Part shown: positions 33,360 to 42,765 of the stretch, one piece after another
How positions within the stretch are numbered: position 1 is the first letter of the stretch
How the letters are laid out: each line of letters begins with the position of its first letter
NCBI RefSeq assembly: GCF_000739615.1
Contig: NZ_BATP01000039.1
Coordinates: forward strand, 186,001 to 250,000
Direction: 5' to 3'
From: Haloferula sp. BvORR071
Lineage (GTDB): Bacteria; Verrucomicrobiota; Verrucomicrobiia; Verrucomicrobiales; Akkermansiaceae
Length of the DNA: 64,000 nucleotides
The notes under the pieces: model-generated
Databases searched by the model: none
What the model was told of the DNA's origin: nothing
Seen by the model: only the letters and a program-made list of their open reading frames with translations
Position numbers and translations under genes: made by a program

Positions 33360-35093
33360 ATGGCGGTTCGGGTCAAGACGGCCATGGCAAGCTGGGGGCT
33401 AACCCACGTGAATGCGATCCTTCCCATGCCGCCGGTGGCAGCTTCGCCGGTCTTCCGCCGTCATCTGGAGCTAGTGCGCGAGCGCTACTTCTCCCGCAAT
33501 CCCGATCTTTGGCCGGTCTTCCGCGATCCCTCGCTGGCGCGGGTGATCGAGCTACGCGGCCAGCATGTGACCCCGGCCGAGCGCTTGTGCAGTTACCCGG
33601 GCGGCACCGACTTGCTCGGAGCTCTGCGGGCTGAACGGCAGATGCCGGAGGAGGGGATCGTGCCGGGTTCACCACACGAGCGGCTGGTCTTCGCCGCCGC
33701 TCTCTCCAAGGCCTGGGAAGATCCAGCGAGCGTGGAGAACGTGATCACCGCGTCCTGCGACCCTGCCATCCACGGCGCGATGCTCGGCATCCTGGCGAAT
33801 CCGAATCTGGTGTACCGCGAGTACTGCGAGATGGCGGATGAGCTTGAGAAAACCGTGATCCGCCAGATCGCGAATCTCGTCGGCTACGATCCGGAGGATG
33901 CCACCGGCATCTTCACCCAGGGAGGCACCTTTTGTAACCTCTACGGCTACCTCTTCGGGATCCGCAAGACCATGCCAGAGTCCCTGCAGCTCGGGCTCGA
34001 ATACGGCCAGGACTACCGGATGATCAATTCACAGGGCGGCCACTATTCGAATACCACGAATCTCTCCCTGCTCGGCGTCAATCTGGCCAAGAAGACGATC
34101 CGCATTCAGCTCACGGAAGCGAACGACATCGACCTCGTCGATCTGGAAAGCCAGCTCACCGCCTGCTTCCGCCTCGGCTGTGTGGTACCGACGATCATGT
34201 TGACCATGGGCACCACGGACACCTTCGGCGTGGACCGGGTGAAGCCGGTGCATGATCTCTCGCTGCGGCTGTGCGAGCGCTTCGGGGTTACGACTCCGCC
34301 GCACATCCATGTGGATGCCGCGGTCGGCTGGCCGCTGATCTTCTTCCTCGATTACGACTTCGCCGCGAACCCGCTTGAGATTGATGAGATCACCCTGGAA
34401 GGCCTGCTCCGCACCGTGGAGCGCTTTCGCGAACTGCGCTATGCGGACTCCTTCACCGTGGATTTCCAGAAGTGGGGCTACGTGCCCTATACCTCCAGTC
34501 TGGTGATGGTGAAGCACCGTGACTCGATGAAGGCGCTGGAGCACGATCCCGAGAACTTCTCCTATTTCGAAAAGGACATCCAGGGGCAGACCCACCTGCA
34601 GAGCACGATCGAGTGTTCGCGCGGCGCGGCGGGCCTCTTCGGCGCTTACTCGGCCATGCAGTATCTCGGCAAGAGCGGCTACCGGATCCTGATCGCGAAT
34701 ACCCTGCAGAACGCGAACTACATGCGCCAGCGCCTGGCGATATCGCCGGGTGCCTTCGTGATCGCGCCGGAGAACCACGGGCCCTCGGTGGCCTTCCGCC
34801 TCTACGATCCTGCGCGGGTAAGCGATCCGGCAGCGGAGTTCGAACGCGACAAGGCGCTCTCCGCCGATCCCGCCTACCGCCGCCGCGTGCAACAGAACAA
34901 TGCCTACCACCGCGAGGTCTTCCTGCGCCGCGGCAAGCGCGGCCTCTACACCAACTGGGTCGAGTTCGCCATGCACACCGACTACGACGCCACCGACCGC
35001 TGGGAACCTCTGCCAGGTGAGAAGGCCGTCTTTATGAATCCCTACACCGACCGCGAGCACATCGATGCCTTCCTGGCGCGGCTGCACGGATAG
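33360..35093 (+). CDS. PLP-dependent decarboxylase (glutamate/aspartate/diaminobutyrate decarboxylase family)
   Basis: A group II PLP-dependent amino-acid decarboxylase of 577 residues. The PLP-binding lysine is Lys371 in VDFQKWGYVPYTSS, the aspartate pairing with the pyridine nitrogen is in HIHVDAAVG (Asp319), and TGIFTQGGTFCNLYG is the cofactor-phosphate loop. Substrates in this family include glutamate, aspartate, diaminobutyrate and tyrosine. The sequence lacks an obvious deciding mark, so the substrate is open. The N-terminus is uncertain: ATG 33360 gives a slightly long leader, and the family pattern starts after residue ~25 (ATG 33426). Soluble, cytoplasmic. Confidence 0.85.
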   Translation: MAVRVKTAMASWGLTHVNAILPMPPVAASPVFRRHLELVRERYFSRNPDLWPVFRDPSLARVIELRGQHVTPAERLCSYPGGTDLLGALRAERQMPEEGIVPGSPHERLVFAAALSKAWEDPASVENVITASCDPAIHGAMLGILANPNLVYREYCEMADELEKTVIRQIANLVGYDPEDATGIFTQGGTFCNLYGYLFGIRKTMPESLQLGLEYGQDYRMINSQGGHYSNTTNLSLLGVNLAKKTIRIQLTEANDIDLVDLESQLTACFRLGCVVPTIMLTMGTTDTFGVDRVKPVHDLSLRLCERFGVTTPPHIHVDAAVGWPLIFFLDYDFAANPLEIDEITLEGLLRTVERFRELRYADSFTVDFQKWGYVPYTSSLVMVKHRDSMKALEHDPENFSYFEKDIQGQTHLQSTIECSRGAAGLFGAYSAMQYLGKSGYRILIANTLQNANYMRQRLAISPGAFVIAPENHGPSVAFRLYDPARVSDPAAEFERDKALSADPAYRRRVQQNNAYHREVFLRRGKRGLYTNWVEFAMHTDYDATDRWEPLPGEKAVFMNPYTDREHIDAFLARLHG

Positions 35094-35177
35094 TGTGAAT
35101 CCGAGTACCGAGGAAAGATGAAAGTACTACGCAAGCCGTACCTTTTTTTGCCTTCAATGCAGAAGGGCGCGAGTCGT

Positions 35178-36344
35178 TCAGTTGTCAGTTGCCGCCCGGG
35201 GAAGAAATTCCAACACGTTGGATTGGCGCTCGTCGGCTCCGCATTCAAAGAATCCGCGCTCTACAGCAAAAATCTGCTCGGCCACATCCGAGGGGAGGCG
35301 CAACGCCTCTAGTGTCTCCAAGCGGTTGACGCCCTTTTCCTTTTCCAGCTTCTCCAAACATTTAGCGAAAAGTTTAGGCGACTCGACCTTGATGGAATCA
35401 TCGAGAGGTTCAACTCGCCGCCAGTTCTTCCTGCTTATGGCAATATTGAGATAGCTATATTGCGATTCAGTGATGGCATTTAGCTCCAAAGCGCGGCGCA
35501 TCATGGCCTGAATGGACACAATCCATTTAGCCTTGAGTTCCTCAAAGCATTTCATCGTCGGTGCCCAAAGATCCCGCAAAAAGCTTTCCGCCGGCAGTAG
35601 AAGTGCCGAGGCGAAATAGTGGGCTTGATCTTCCAAAATTGCGAACCCGTCTTTCTTCAGCGCCTGCCCGCCAACCCCCGAATGAAGTAAAATATGTCCA
35701 AGTTCGTGTGCAGCATCAAACCTTGTCCTTGCCGCTGAGTGCTCAAAGGAGTTGAGCAAGACGTAAGGGGTTCCCTCTCTAATGGTGGAAACGGCGTCGA
35801 GCTTTTCAGCCATAAGATTGACCGCGTTAACCACGATTCCCGATCGCTCCATGCTGCGCACGAGGTTTTTCAAAGGCTGCTGCCCCGCACCCCAGTGCTG
35901 CCGAATCTGCATGGCGATATCCTCGATTTTCTGATACGATATCGAGGTGTAGTCGCCGCTCTTTATTTGAAAATCGCCTAGGTCGAACTTTGGAAGGTCA
36001 AATATGCTATTGAAATGTGTCCACAGTTCGTACTGCCAGTCGAGCGCCACCTCACCCCGCAAGCGAGCTAGCCTTTTGGCGCTTGCCAAGGATCTCCAGA
36101 GTTTTTCGCCTTCATTCGCGTGCGGGACAACTGGAGGAGTGGTAAAAAATGAAGGGGGGAACCCCAGGCTTTGATAGAGTCTAACAAAATTCTCCGCGAC
36201 TGGTTTGTTGTCGCCATTCAGATATTTTGTGATGGTCGACGGCGCGACATTGAGGCGCTCAGCCAGCAGCCCATTGCTGACCATGCGAAACTCCATTGCT
36301 TGGGCAAGCCTGTCGCCGCTGAAGTTGTCCAGACCCTGATTCAT
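35178..36344 (-). CDS. XRE-family regulator with ImmA/IrrE metallopeptidase domain
   Basis: The 388-residue protein combines an N-terminal helix-turn-helix (about residues 10-62, with GLLAERLNVAPSTITKYLNG) and an ImmA/IrrE (COG2856) zinc-peptidase domain with AAHELGHILLHSG (His213, Glu214, His217) and the downstream ligand in EDQAHYFASALLLP (Glu238). Such proteins cleave or sense regulators in mobile elements, phage immunity and toxin-antitoxin pairs. Its ATG overlaps the TAA of the unknown upstream gene by one base (TAATG), so they are translated together. The region is more AT-rich than its surroundings, which suggests acquisition from elsewhere. Confidence 0.88.
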   Translation of the reverse strand: MNQGLDNFSGDRLAQAMEFRMVSNGLLAERLNVAPSTITKYLNGDNKPVAENFVRLYQSLGFPPSFFTTPPVVPHANEGEKLWRSLASAKRLARLRGEVALDWQYELWTHFNSIFDLPKFDLGDFQIKSGDYTSISYQKIEDIAMQIRQHWGAGQQPLKNLVRSMERSGIVVNAVNLMAEKLDAVSTIREGTPYVLLNSFEHSAARTRFDAAHELGHILLHSGVGGQALKKDGFAILEDQAHYFASALLLPAESFLRDLWAPTMKCFEELKAKWIVSIQAMMRRALELNAITESQYSYLNIAISRKNWRRVEPLDDSIKVESPKLFAKCLEKLEKEKGVNRLETLEALRLPSDVAEQIFAVERGFFECGADERQSNVLEFLPRAATDN

Positions 36345-37015
36345 TAGGCAATGTGACGTCGCTTGGCTTCTTCGTGCTTGAACTTGAAGTCCCACAATTC
36401 TTCGGGGCTCAGCTCCGCGAGCCGCGCCTGAATCCGAGCAATATCTTTAAGAAGAAATGTGGCAAGCCGCTTGCGCCCTTTGGCGAAAACGAGTTCCACC
36501 TCCCCGATCTCGGCCGGCGCTTCAGGATCTTCGCGATGAAGCACTAAGAGGTTGAATGGCTTTTCGAATTCCTGCTGTGGCATGTATTCGCGCAGGGGGA
36601 TCAGTTCCCGTTGTTCGAGTTCCTCATTCAACCCGGTGTTCTGGTCCAAATACTTACTGTCGTCGGGAAGAATCCGCACGCCCGTGAGGTGGTGGTGGGT
36701 GAGGACGTACTTGTCCACGGCGACCTCGACGTGATTGTTAGAGCCGTTCTCCTGCCCCATGCACACGTCTCGTGCCTTCACTTGCTCGGGCCAGATCTCC
36801 TCCAGCTTCCTCATCGCATTGTTCATGTAGGAACGCCGCCGGTGGCCGCGGTCGGATTTGCGGTCCGCGGTGCCGATCTCTGGGTCAAACCTCGTGTTCC
36901 GGTCCGCATTAAAGTAGGCTCCGGTAGCCAATCGCCCGAACTCTGCCCAAAACCCTTCCGGGAAGCGGAGAGCGATGTCGTTGGCCAATATTGGCGCATT
37001 AGTGTCCTCCATCAT
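36344..37015 (-). CDS. Unknown protein coupled to the XRE-ImmA/IrrE gene
   Basis: Not recognised; 223 residues from ATG 37015 (ATG 37012 and 37027 are alternatives). It is soluble, with SYMNNAMRKLEEIWPEQVKA, YVLTHHHLTGVRILPD and a charged C-terminus of likely long helices (DIARIQARLAELSPEELWDF then KFKHEEAKRRHIA). No catalytic motif was identified; the HHH stretch might bind metal. It is the first gene of a two-gene operon with the peptidase-regulator, which suggests it is the latter's target, toxin or partner. The 59-base spacer to the divergent gluconolactonase gene and the AT-rich stretch upstream would hold the promoter. Confidence 0.7.
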   Translation of the reverse strand: MMEDTNAPILANDIALRFPEGFWAEFGRLATGAYFNADRNTRFDPEIGTADRKSDRGHRRRSYMNNAMRKLEEIWPEQVKARDVCMGQENGSNNHVEVAVDKYVLTHHHLTGVRILPDDSKYLDQNTGLNEELEQRELIPLREYMPQQEFEKPFNLLVLHREDPEAPAEIGEVELVFAKGRKRLATFLLKDIARIQARLAELSPEELWDFKFKHEEAKRRHIA

Positions 37016-37206
37016 TTCGGAAGGCATCCTACGCGGCGAAATTCGTTTGGCGATAAAAATATTGCGTGAGTTTCCTTCGTGATAAAATAACCCGTGGAAT
37101 TTTTCTTTTTGAGCTCTTCGGGGTAACGACACCATAGCTTGCAACACGCGTGGGCATGCTTCGGCTTTCCCTTTTCCTCGCAGGCCTGCGCTCCTAGCTT
37201 CGGGGC

Positions 37207-38055
37207 GTGACGATCGAAACCGTTGGCAGCTACCGGGCGAAGTGGGGCGAAGGCCCCTTGTGGTGGAGTGATGCCCTCCTCTATGTGGACATCGAGAACC
37301 ACCGGGTGATCCGCTTCAACCCCGCCACCGGCGAGGAGAAGATTTGGGAAGTCGGCGAGCGGGTCGGCACGGTAGTGCCGCGTGAGGCCGGCGGCTTCGT
37401 GATCGCCGGAGACAATGGCTTCATCTTCCTCGATGAGGACGGCAAGCTGCACCGGATCGCCGATCCGGAGCCGGATAAGAAGCCGGACAATCGCTTCAAC
37501 GACGGCAAGTGCTCACCGGACGGCCGCTTCTTCGCCGGCACGATTAGCCTGGTGAAGAAGACCGGCGATGCGCGGCTCTACCGCCTGGACCCGGACCTCA
37601 CGGTCCACGAGGTCTTCGGCCCGGTGACAAACTCGAACGGCATCATCTGGAGCGCGGATGGCCGCACGGTTTACTACATCGACACACCGCGGAAGGAGGT
37701 CCTCGCCTTCGACTATGAGGCGGGACATTTGACCAACCTGCGCAGCGTGGTTTCCACGGCCCACTACGAGTGGTCGCCGGATGGCATGACCATCGACGCC
37801 GAGGGCAAGCTCTGGATCGCCTTCTGTCACGGGGCCTGCGTGGCGCGCTTCTGCCCGGAGAGCGGGGAGGAGCTGCAGAAGATCGACCTGCCCTGCTTGG
37901 AGACCACGGCCTGTGCCTTCGGCGGCCCGGATCTGGCGGATCTCTACGTCACCACGGGGATCCACAAGAGCGAGGTCGAGGAAGACGCCGGGCGGCTTTT
38001 TGTGATTCGGGGCCTCGGGGTTTCCGGCATTCCTGCGCATGCCTTTGCAGGGTAG
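37207..38055 (+). CDS. SMP-30/gluconolactonase-family protein
   Basis: A six-bladed beta-propeller lactonase of 282 residues; relatives hydrolyse gluconolactone and other sugar lactones with a bound divalent metal. Features: the metal-binding Glu in KWGEGPLWW, the NRFNDGKCSPDGRFFAGT blade with the conserved Asn-Asp, TNSNGIIWSADGRTVYYIDT, and SPDGMTIDAEGKLWIAFCHG with the catalytic Asp. It starts with GTG, and a TAGCTT hexamer lies six bases upstream, so the transcript may be leaderless. No signal peptide, so cytoplasmic. It lies next to the DUF1553/DUF1501 pair and the GH39-like gene, which fits sugar use. Confidence 0.88.
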   Translation: MTIETVGSYRAKWGEGPLWWSDALLYVDIENHRVIRFNPATGEEKIWEVGERVGTVVPREAGGFVIAGDNGFIFLDEDGKLHRIADPEPDKKPDNRFNDGKCSPDGRFFAGTISLVKKTGDARLYRLDPDLTVHEVFGPVTNSNGIIWSADGRTVYYIDTPRKEVLAFDYEAGHLTNLRSVVSTAHYEWSPDGMTIDAEGKLWIAFCHGACVARFCPESGEELQKIDLPCLETTACAFGGPDLADLYVTTGIHKSEVEEDAGRLFVIRGLGVSGIPAHAFAG

Positions 38056-38124
38056 CCGCTTTGGGTGAATCGGTGATTCCCTTGAAATGTCCGCTCATTC
38101 AGAGTGGTAAAAACGGGGAGAATC

Positions 38125-41100
38125 ATGTCACGATTCGTGGTAATTCCTGCGCTTTTGATCGGCGGCGGCTGTTTGGCAGCTGAACGCCCGGTCTCCTTTG
38201 CCTTCGAGGTCCGGCCGATCCTTTCCGACCGCTGTTTCGGTTGCCACGGGCCGGATGCGAACAAGGGCAGGGAAGGCGGGCTGCGCCTCGATACCCCCGA
38301 GGGCGCGAGCGCCAAGCTGGAGAGCGGCGCGCGGGCGATCGTGCCCGGCGATCTCAAGGCGAGCGCGATGGTCGCCCGGATCCGTTCGCACGATCCGGAG
38401 CAGATCATGCCGCCGGCCAAGCTCAACCGGCCGCTGACGGATGCCGAGCGGGACATTCTGGTCCGCTGGATCGCGCAAGGCGCGGTCTACGAACCGCATT
38501 GGGCTTTCGTTACGCCGAAGCAGCACGAGCTGCCCGCGGTGAAGAATGCCGGCTGGTGCAAGGACGACATCGACCGCTTTGTCCTCGGGAAGCTCGAGGA
38601 CGAGAAGCTGGCCCCGAATCCCGAGGCGGATCGCGCGACCCTACTGCGCCGGGTTTCGCTCACGCTGAATGGCCTGCCGCCCTCGCCGGAGCAAATCCAG
38701 GCCTTTATCGCGGATACCTCACCGGACGCCTATGAGAAGCAGGTGGATGCCTTGCTGGCCTCGCCGCGCTATGGCGAGCGCTTGGCGCAGGACTGGCTGG
38801 ATGTTTCGCGCTTCGCCGACACCTACGGCTACCAATCGGATCTGGAGTGCTTCGTCTGGCCTTGGCGCGACTGGGTGATCAACGCCTTCAACTCGAACCT
38901 CTCCTACGATCAGTTCGCGACTTGGCAGATTGCCGGCGACCTGCTGCCGGACGCCACCCAGGACCAGAAGCTGGCGACGATGTTCAACCGTCTGCATCGG
39001 CAGACCCAGGAGGGCGGCTCGATCGAGGCCGAGTTCCGCCAGGAGAATGTCTCGGACCGCGTCCACACCTTCGGCACGGCATTTCTGGGGCTGACCTTGG
39101 AGTGTGCGAAGTGCCACGATCACAAGTATGACCCGCTGCCGCAGAAGGACTACTACAGCATGGCGTCGATGTTCGGGCAGATCGATGAATGCGGGCTCTA
39201 TCCCTTCTCGATCTCGACTAGCGCGCCGGAGCCTTCGATGCACTTGCAGAAGCCGGAACATGGGCCGGAGATCGCAAAGCGCCGCGCGGTGCTTGAGGCT
39301 GCGGAGAAACAGCTCCGCGAGTTGCCCGCCAGCCGCGAAGCCGCGTTCGAGACTTGGCTGGCTGCGACTTCTACGATCGCCCTGCCGCCGCGTGCCGGGC
39401 AGTACCCGCTCGATGCCGCCAGCCCGCTCGCGAATCTCGTGCCGGATGGCAAGCCGGCCAAGGAGTCCGGCGGGCACTTGAAGCCGGTGCCGGGAGACGC
39501 GGTGGAGTTCGATGGCGATACCGTGCTGCAACTCGATGGGATTTCCGGCGTGACCCGCCATGATCCGCTCACGGTTTCACTGCGCGTGTTCAGCCCGGAT
39601 GTGAAGGACCGCGCGGTGATCCTGCACAGCGGTCCGGAGATGTATTCGCAGGCGGCGGATGCCTCGGGCTTCGAGTTGCTCTTGGAGAAGGGCAAGCTGC
39701 GCTGGAGCTGCATCCACCTGTGGCCGGGCTGCGCGGCATCGATCGAAGCCAGCGAGCCGTTCCCGGTCGGCAAGTGGGTGCAGGTCACGGTGACCTACGA
39801 CGGCTCTTCGCGCGCCGCCGGGCTCAAGATGTATTTCGATGGTAAGCTGGCGACGACCGCGGTGGTCACCGACCAACTCGATAAGCCGATCGCCAAGGAT
39901 GTCTTCCGCCTCGGTGCCCGGCCACGCGATGACCGCGGCTTCGCCCAAGGACAGATCGATGAGATATCCGTCTTCCGTGATGAACTGGTCCCGGTGGAGG
40001 TCGCTTCTCTTTTCGGCTCACCGCTTGAGGCTGCCTTGCAAGCGGCCAAGGCCGGTGACGTTACCGTCAAAGCCGGGATCCGCGAGTACTACCTCAAGCA
40101 CGTCGATCCCGAGATGATCGCGGCGCGCGCGGCGGTATTGGCCGCGACGAAGAACCTCTACGACAACTACATCGATCACATCCCGCTGATCATGGTGATG
40201 CACGAGAGCCCGGTGCCGAAGCAGTTCTACGTGCTGACCCGCGGTGACTACGCCTCGCCCGATCTGACGAAGCCAGTGCAGCCCTCGCCGCCGACTGCGG
40301 TGATGCCTTTCCCCGCCGATGCCCCGCACAACCGCCTGGGCCTCGCTCGGTGGATGACCGATCCCGCGAACCCGCTGGTGTCCCGTGTCGCAGTGAACCG
40401 CTTCTGGATGATGTGCTTCGGCAGTGGCATCGTGCCGACCCAGGAGAACTTCGGCCTGCAGGGCGATGCGCCGAGCCACCCCGAGTTGCTCGATACCTTG
40501 TCGCACGACTTCGTGGCCTCCGGCTGGGACGTGAAGAAGCTGCTCAAGCGCATGGTGACGAGCGCGACCTTCCGCCAAGCCTCGTCTAACAGCCCGGAAA
40601 AACTCGAGCGCGATCCGGCGAATCGTTTGCTGGCGCACGGCCCGGCCTACCGCTTGTCGGGCGAAGCGATCCGCGACCAGGCGCTCTTCGCGGCGGGCCT
40701 GCTGGTGGAGAAGGTCGGCGGCCCGAGTGCGAAGCCCTGGCAACCGGCGGGAGTCTGGTCGGAAGCCGGAGCCTCCGGTGGCGACTACACTCCGGACAAG
40801 GGGGACGGGCTCTATCGCCGCAGCCTCTACACCTACCGCAAGCGCACCGCGCCGCCGCCCTCGCTGATCACTCTGGATGCTGGCAGTCGCGAGATTTGCC
40901 AAGCGCGGCGGCTCACCACCAACACCCCCCTGCAGCCGCTGATTTTCCTGAACGACATGAGCTTCTTCGACTGTGCCCGCAAACTGGCGGAGCGCTGCGT
41001 GAAGGATGTCCCGGGCGAGGATGCCGCGAAGCAGTGCGAGCGCGCCTTCGTCATTCTAACAGGCCGGCCACCACGGCCCGCCGAGCGGGAGGCGATCGAC

Positions 41101-41247
41101 GAACTCCATGCCTCCCAAAAGGCGGAGTACGAAAAGGACCTGCCCGCCGCGGCCAAGGTCTGCGGCAAGGAAGATCCTTCGCTCGCCGCACTCGCCATCG
41201 TTTGCTCCACCTTGCTCACCTCGGACGCCGCCATCACCAACCGCTAA
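38125..41247 (+). CDS. PSCyt1-DUF1549-LamG-DUF1553 exported protein
   Basis: A multi-domain protein typical of Planctomycetes and Verrucomicrobia; 1040 residues. In order: a signal peptide (first ~19 residues), PSCyt1 with the heme-binding CFGCH (Cys37, Cys40, His41), DUF1549 (about residues 150-360, with DWLDVSRFADTYGY), a LamG/concanavalin-like domain (about 440-640), and DUF1553/PSD1 (about 740-1030, with RLGLARWMTDPANPLVSRVA and NRFWMMCFGSGIV). Function is not established for the family; it is often tied to polysaccharide use. A good Shine-Dalgarno sequence (gggag) precedes the ATG, and TTGAAA at 38082-38087 may be a -35. It pairs with the DUF1501 gene five bases downstream. Confidence 0.93.
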   Translation: MSRFVVIPALLIGGGCLAAERPVSFAFEVRPILSDRCFGCHGPDANKGREGGLRLDTPEGASAKLESGARAIVPGDLKASAMVARIRSHDPEQIMPPAKLNRPLTDAERDILVRWIAQGAVYEPHWAFVTPKQHELPAVKNAGWCKDDIDRFVLGKLEDEKLAPNPEADRATLLRRVSLTLNGLPPSPEQIQAFIADTSPDAYEKQVDALLASPRYGERLAQDWLDVSRFADTYGYQSDLECFVWPWRDWVINAFNSNLSYDQFATWQIAGDLLPDATQDQKLATMFNRLHRQTQEGGSIEAEFRQENVSDRVHTFGTAFLGLTLECAKCHDHKYDPLPQKDYYSMASMFGQIDECGLYPFSISTSAPEPSMHLQKPEHGPEIAKRRAVLEAAEKQLRELPASREAAFETWLAATSTIALPPRAGQYPLDAASPLANLVPDGKPAKESGGHLKPVPGDAVEFDGDTVLQLDGISGVTRHDPLTVSLRVFSPDVKDRAVILHSGPEMYSQAADASGFELLLEKGKLRWSCIHLWPGCAASIEASEPFPVGKWVQVTVTYDGSSRAAGLKMYFDGKLATTAVVTDQLDKPIAKDVFRLGARPRDDRGFAQGQIDEISVFRDELVPVEVASLFGSPLEAALQAAKAGDVTVKAGIREYYLKHVDPEMIAARAAVLAATKNLYDNYIDHIPLIMVMHESPVPKQFYVLTRGDYASPDLTKPVQPSPPTAVMPFPADAPHNRLGLARWMTDPANPLVSRVAVNRFWMMCFGSGIVPTQENFGLQGDAPSHPELLDTLSHDFVASGWDVKKLLKRMVTSATFRQASSNSPEKLERDPANRLLAHGPAYRLSGEAIRDQALFAAGLLVEKVGGPSAKPWQPAGVWSEAGASGGDYTPDKGDGLYRRSLYTYRKRTAPPPSLITLDAGSREICQARRLTTNTPLQPLIFLNDMSFFDCARKLAERCVKDVPGEDAAKQCERAFVILTGRPPRPAEREAIDELHASQKAEYEKDLPAAAKVCGKEDPSLAALAIVCSTLLTSDAAITNR

Positions 41248-41252
41248 GCGCC

Positions 41253-42701
41253 ATGAAGCCGATTCGTCCCAGCTACGATCAATTGATGGGCCTGACCCGC
41301 CGCCACTTCCTCGGCAGCACCGGCCTCGGCCTCGGGGCTATGGCCTTGTCGAATCTGTTAGGCACCGGCTCCGCCGCGGCTTCGACGGGTGGCATTCTTG
41401 GCGCGCCCCATCATTTCGCCAAGGTCAAGCGGGTCATCTACCTCTTCCAGGCGGGCGGTCCCTCGCACCTGGAGACCTTCGACTACAAGCCTCTGCTGCG
41501 GCAGGGGCATGGCAAGGCGCTGCCGAAAGAGGTGATCGGCAATCAGCGCCTGTCGACGATGAGCGGCAACCAGAGCATCCTGCCGATGGCTGGCTCCTTC
41601 GCCGACTTCTCCAAGCACGGCCGCAGCGGGATGGAGATCTGCGACACGCTGCCCTTCACCCAGAAAATCGCCGATGAGCTCTGCGTGATCCGCACCATGC
41701 ACACCGAGGCGATCAACCACGATCCCGCGATCACCTTCTTCTGCTCCGGCAACCAGATCCCGGGGCGCCCATCGATGGGAGCCTGGGCCTCCTACGGTCT
41801 GGGCAGCCTCAATGACAATCTGCCCGCCTTCATCGTGCTGGTGTCCAAGAACGCCAGCCGCGACCAGCCGCTCTACACCCGCCTGTGGGGCTCCGGCTTC
41901 CTGCCGAGCGAACACCAGGGCGTGCAATTCCGCTCGGGCAAGGAGCCAGTGCTCTACCTGACCAATCCTGAAGGCGTCTCGCCGCACATCCGGCGCGGAA
42001 TGTTGGACGCCTTGGGCAGGCTCAACCGCGACCAGGCTGCGCATGAGCTCGACCCGGAGATCGATGCCCGCATTGCGCAGGCGGAGATGGCCTTTCGCAT
42101 GCAGACCAGCGTGCCGGATGCCACCGATCTCTCGGATGAATCCGCGGAAACCTTCGACCTCTACGGGCCCGACTCGCGGACGCCCGGCACCTACGCCGCG
42201 AACTGCCTGCTCGCCCGCCGCCTGATCGAGCGCGACGTCCGCTTCGTGCAGCTTTTCCACCAGGGCTGGGACCAGCACGGTGACGTGGTGGGCGGCATCA
42301 CCCGCCAGTGCAAGCAGACTGACCAGGCCTCCGCGGCGCTGGTCATGGACCTCAAGCGCCGCGGCCTGCTGGAGGACACCCTGGTGGTCTGGGGCGGGGA
42401 GTTCGGCCGCACCGCCTACTGCCAGGGGAAAATGAGCGGCAACAACTACGGCCGCGATCATCACCCGCGCTGCTTCAGCATTTGGCTTGCCGGGGCAGGG
42501 GTGAAGGCCGGATTCACCCACGGCACCACCGACGACTACGGTTACAACATTGTGGATGGCGGCGTGCACGTGCACGACCTGCACGCCACAATGCTCCACC
42601 TGATGGGGATCGAGCACGAGAAGCTGGTCTACAAGTTCCAGGGCCGCTACTTCCGCCTGACCGACGTGGCCGGGACCGTGGTCAAGCCCCTGCTGACCTG
42701 A
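41253..42701 (+). CDS. DUF1501 protein, Tat-exported
   Basis: A 482-residue protein of the DUF1501 family, related to the alkaline phosphatase/sulfatase fold. The Tat signal is LTRRHFLGSTGLGLGAMALS. Family marks: IYLFQAGGPSHLETFDYKP, the CDTLPFTQKIADELCVIRTM region, QLFHQGWDQHGDVVGGITRQ and VWGGEFGRTAYCQG. Export via Tat suggests a folded, cofactor-containing protein. Its start codon comes five bases after the stop of the PSCyt1 gene without its own Shine-Dalgarno sequence, so the two are coupled. Partner relation of these families is well known but the reaction is not. Confidence 0.93.
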   Translation: MKPIRPSYDQLMGLTRRHFLGSTGLGLGAMALSNLLGTGSAAASTGGILGAPHHFAKVKRVIYLFQAGGPSHLETFDYKPLLRQGHGKALPKEVIGNQRLSTMSGNQSILPMAGSFADFSKHGRSGMEICDTLPFTQKIADELCVIRTMHTEAINHDPAITFFCSGNQIPGRPSMGAWASYGLGSLNDNLPAFIVLVSKNASRDQPLYTRLWGSGFLPSEHQGVQFRSGKEPVLYLTNPEGVSPHIRRGMLDALGRLNRDQAAHELDPEIDARIAQAEMAFRMQTSVPDATDLSDESAETFDLYGPDSRTPGTYAANCLLARRLIERDVRFVQLFHQGWDQHGDVVGGITRQCKQTDQASAALVMDLKRRGLLEDTLVVWGGEFGRTAYCQGKMSGNNYGRDHHPRCFSIWLAGAGVKAGFTHGTTDDYGYNIVDGGVHVHDLHATMLHLMGIEHEKLVYKFQGRYFRLTDVAGTVVKPLLT

Positions 42702-42765
42702 GCTGAGCGGGCGCATTTCGCCGGAATTTCACGCGCCCTTCGCCGCCGCTTCCGGCTTGCGCCGG

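Noticed and set aside
41358-42716. 452-codon minus-strand frame
   Set aside because: Antisense to the DUF1501 gene; no family pattern.
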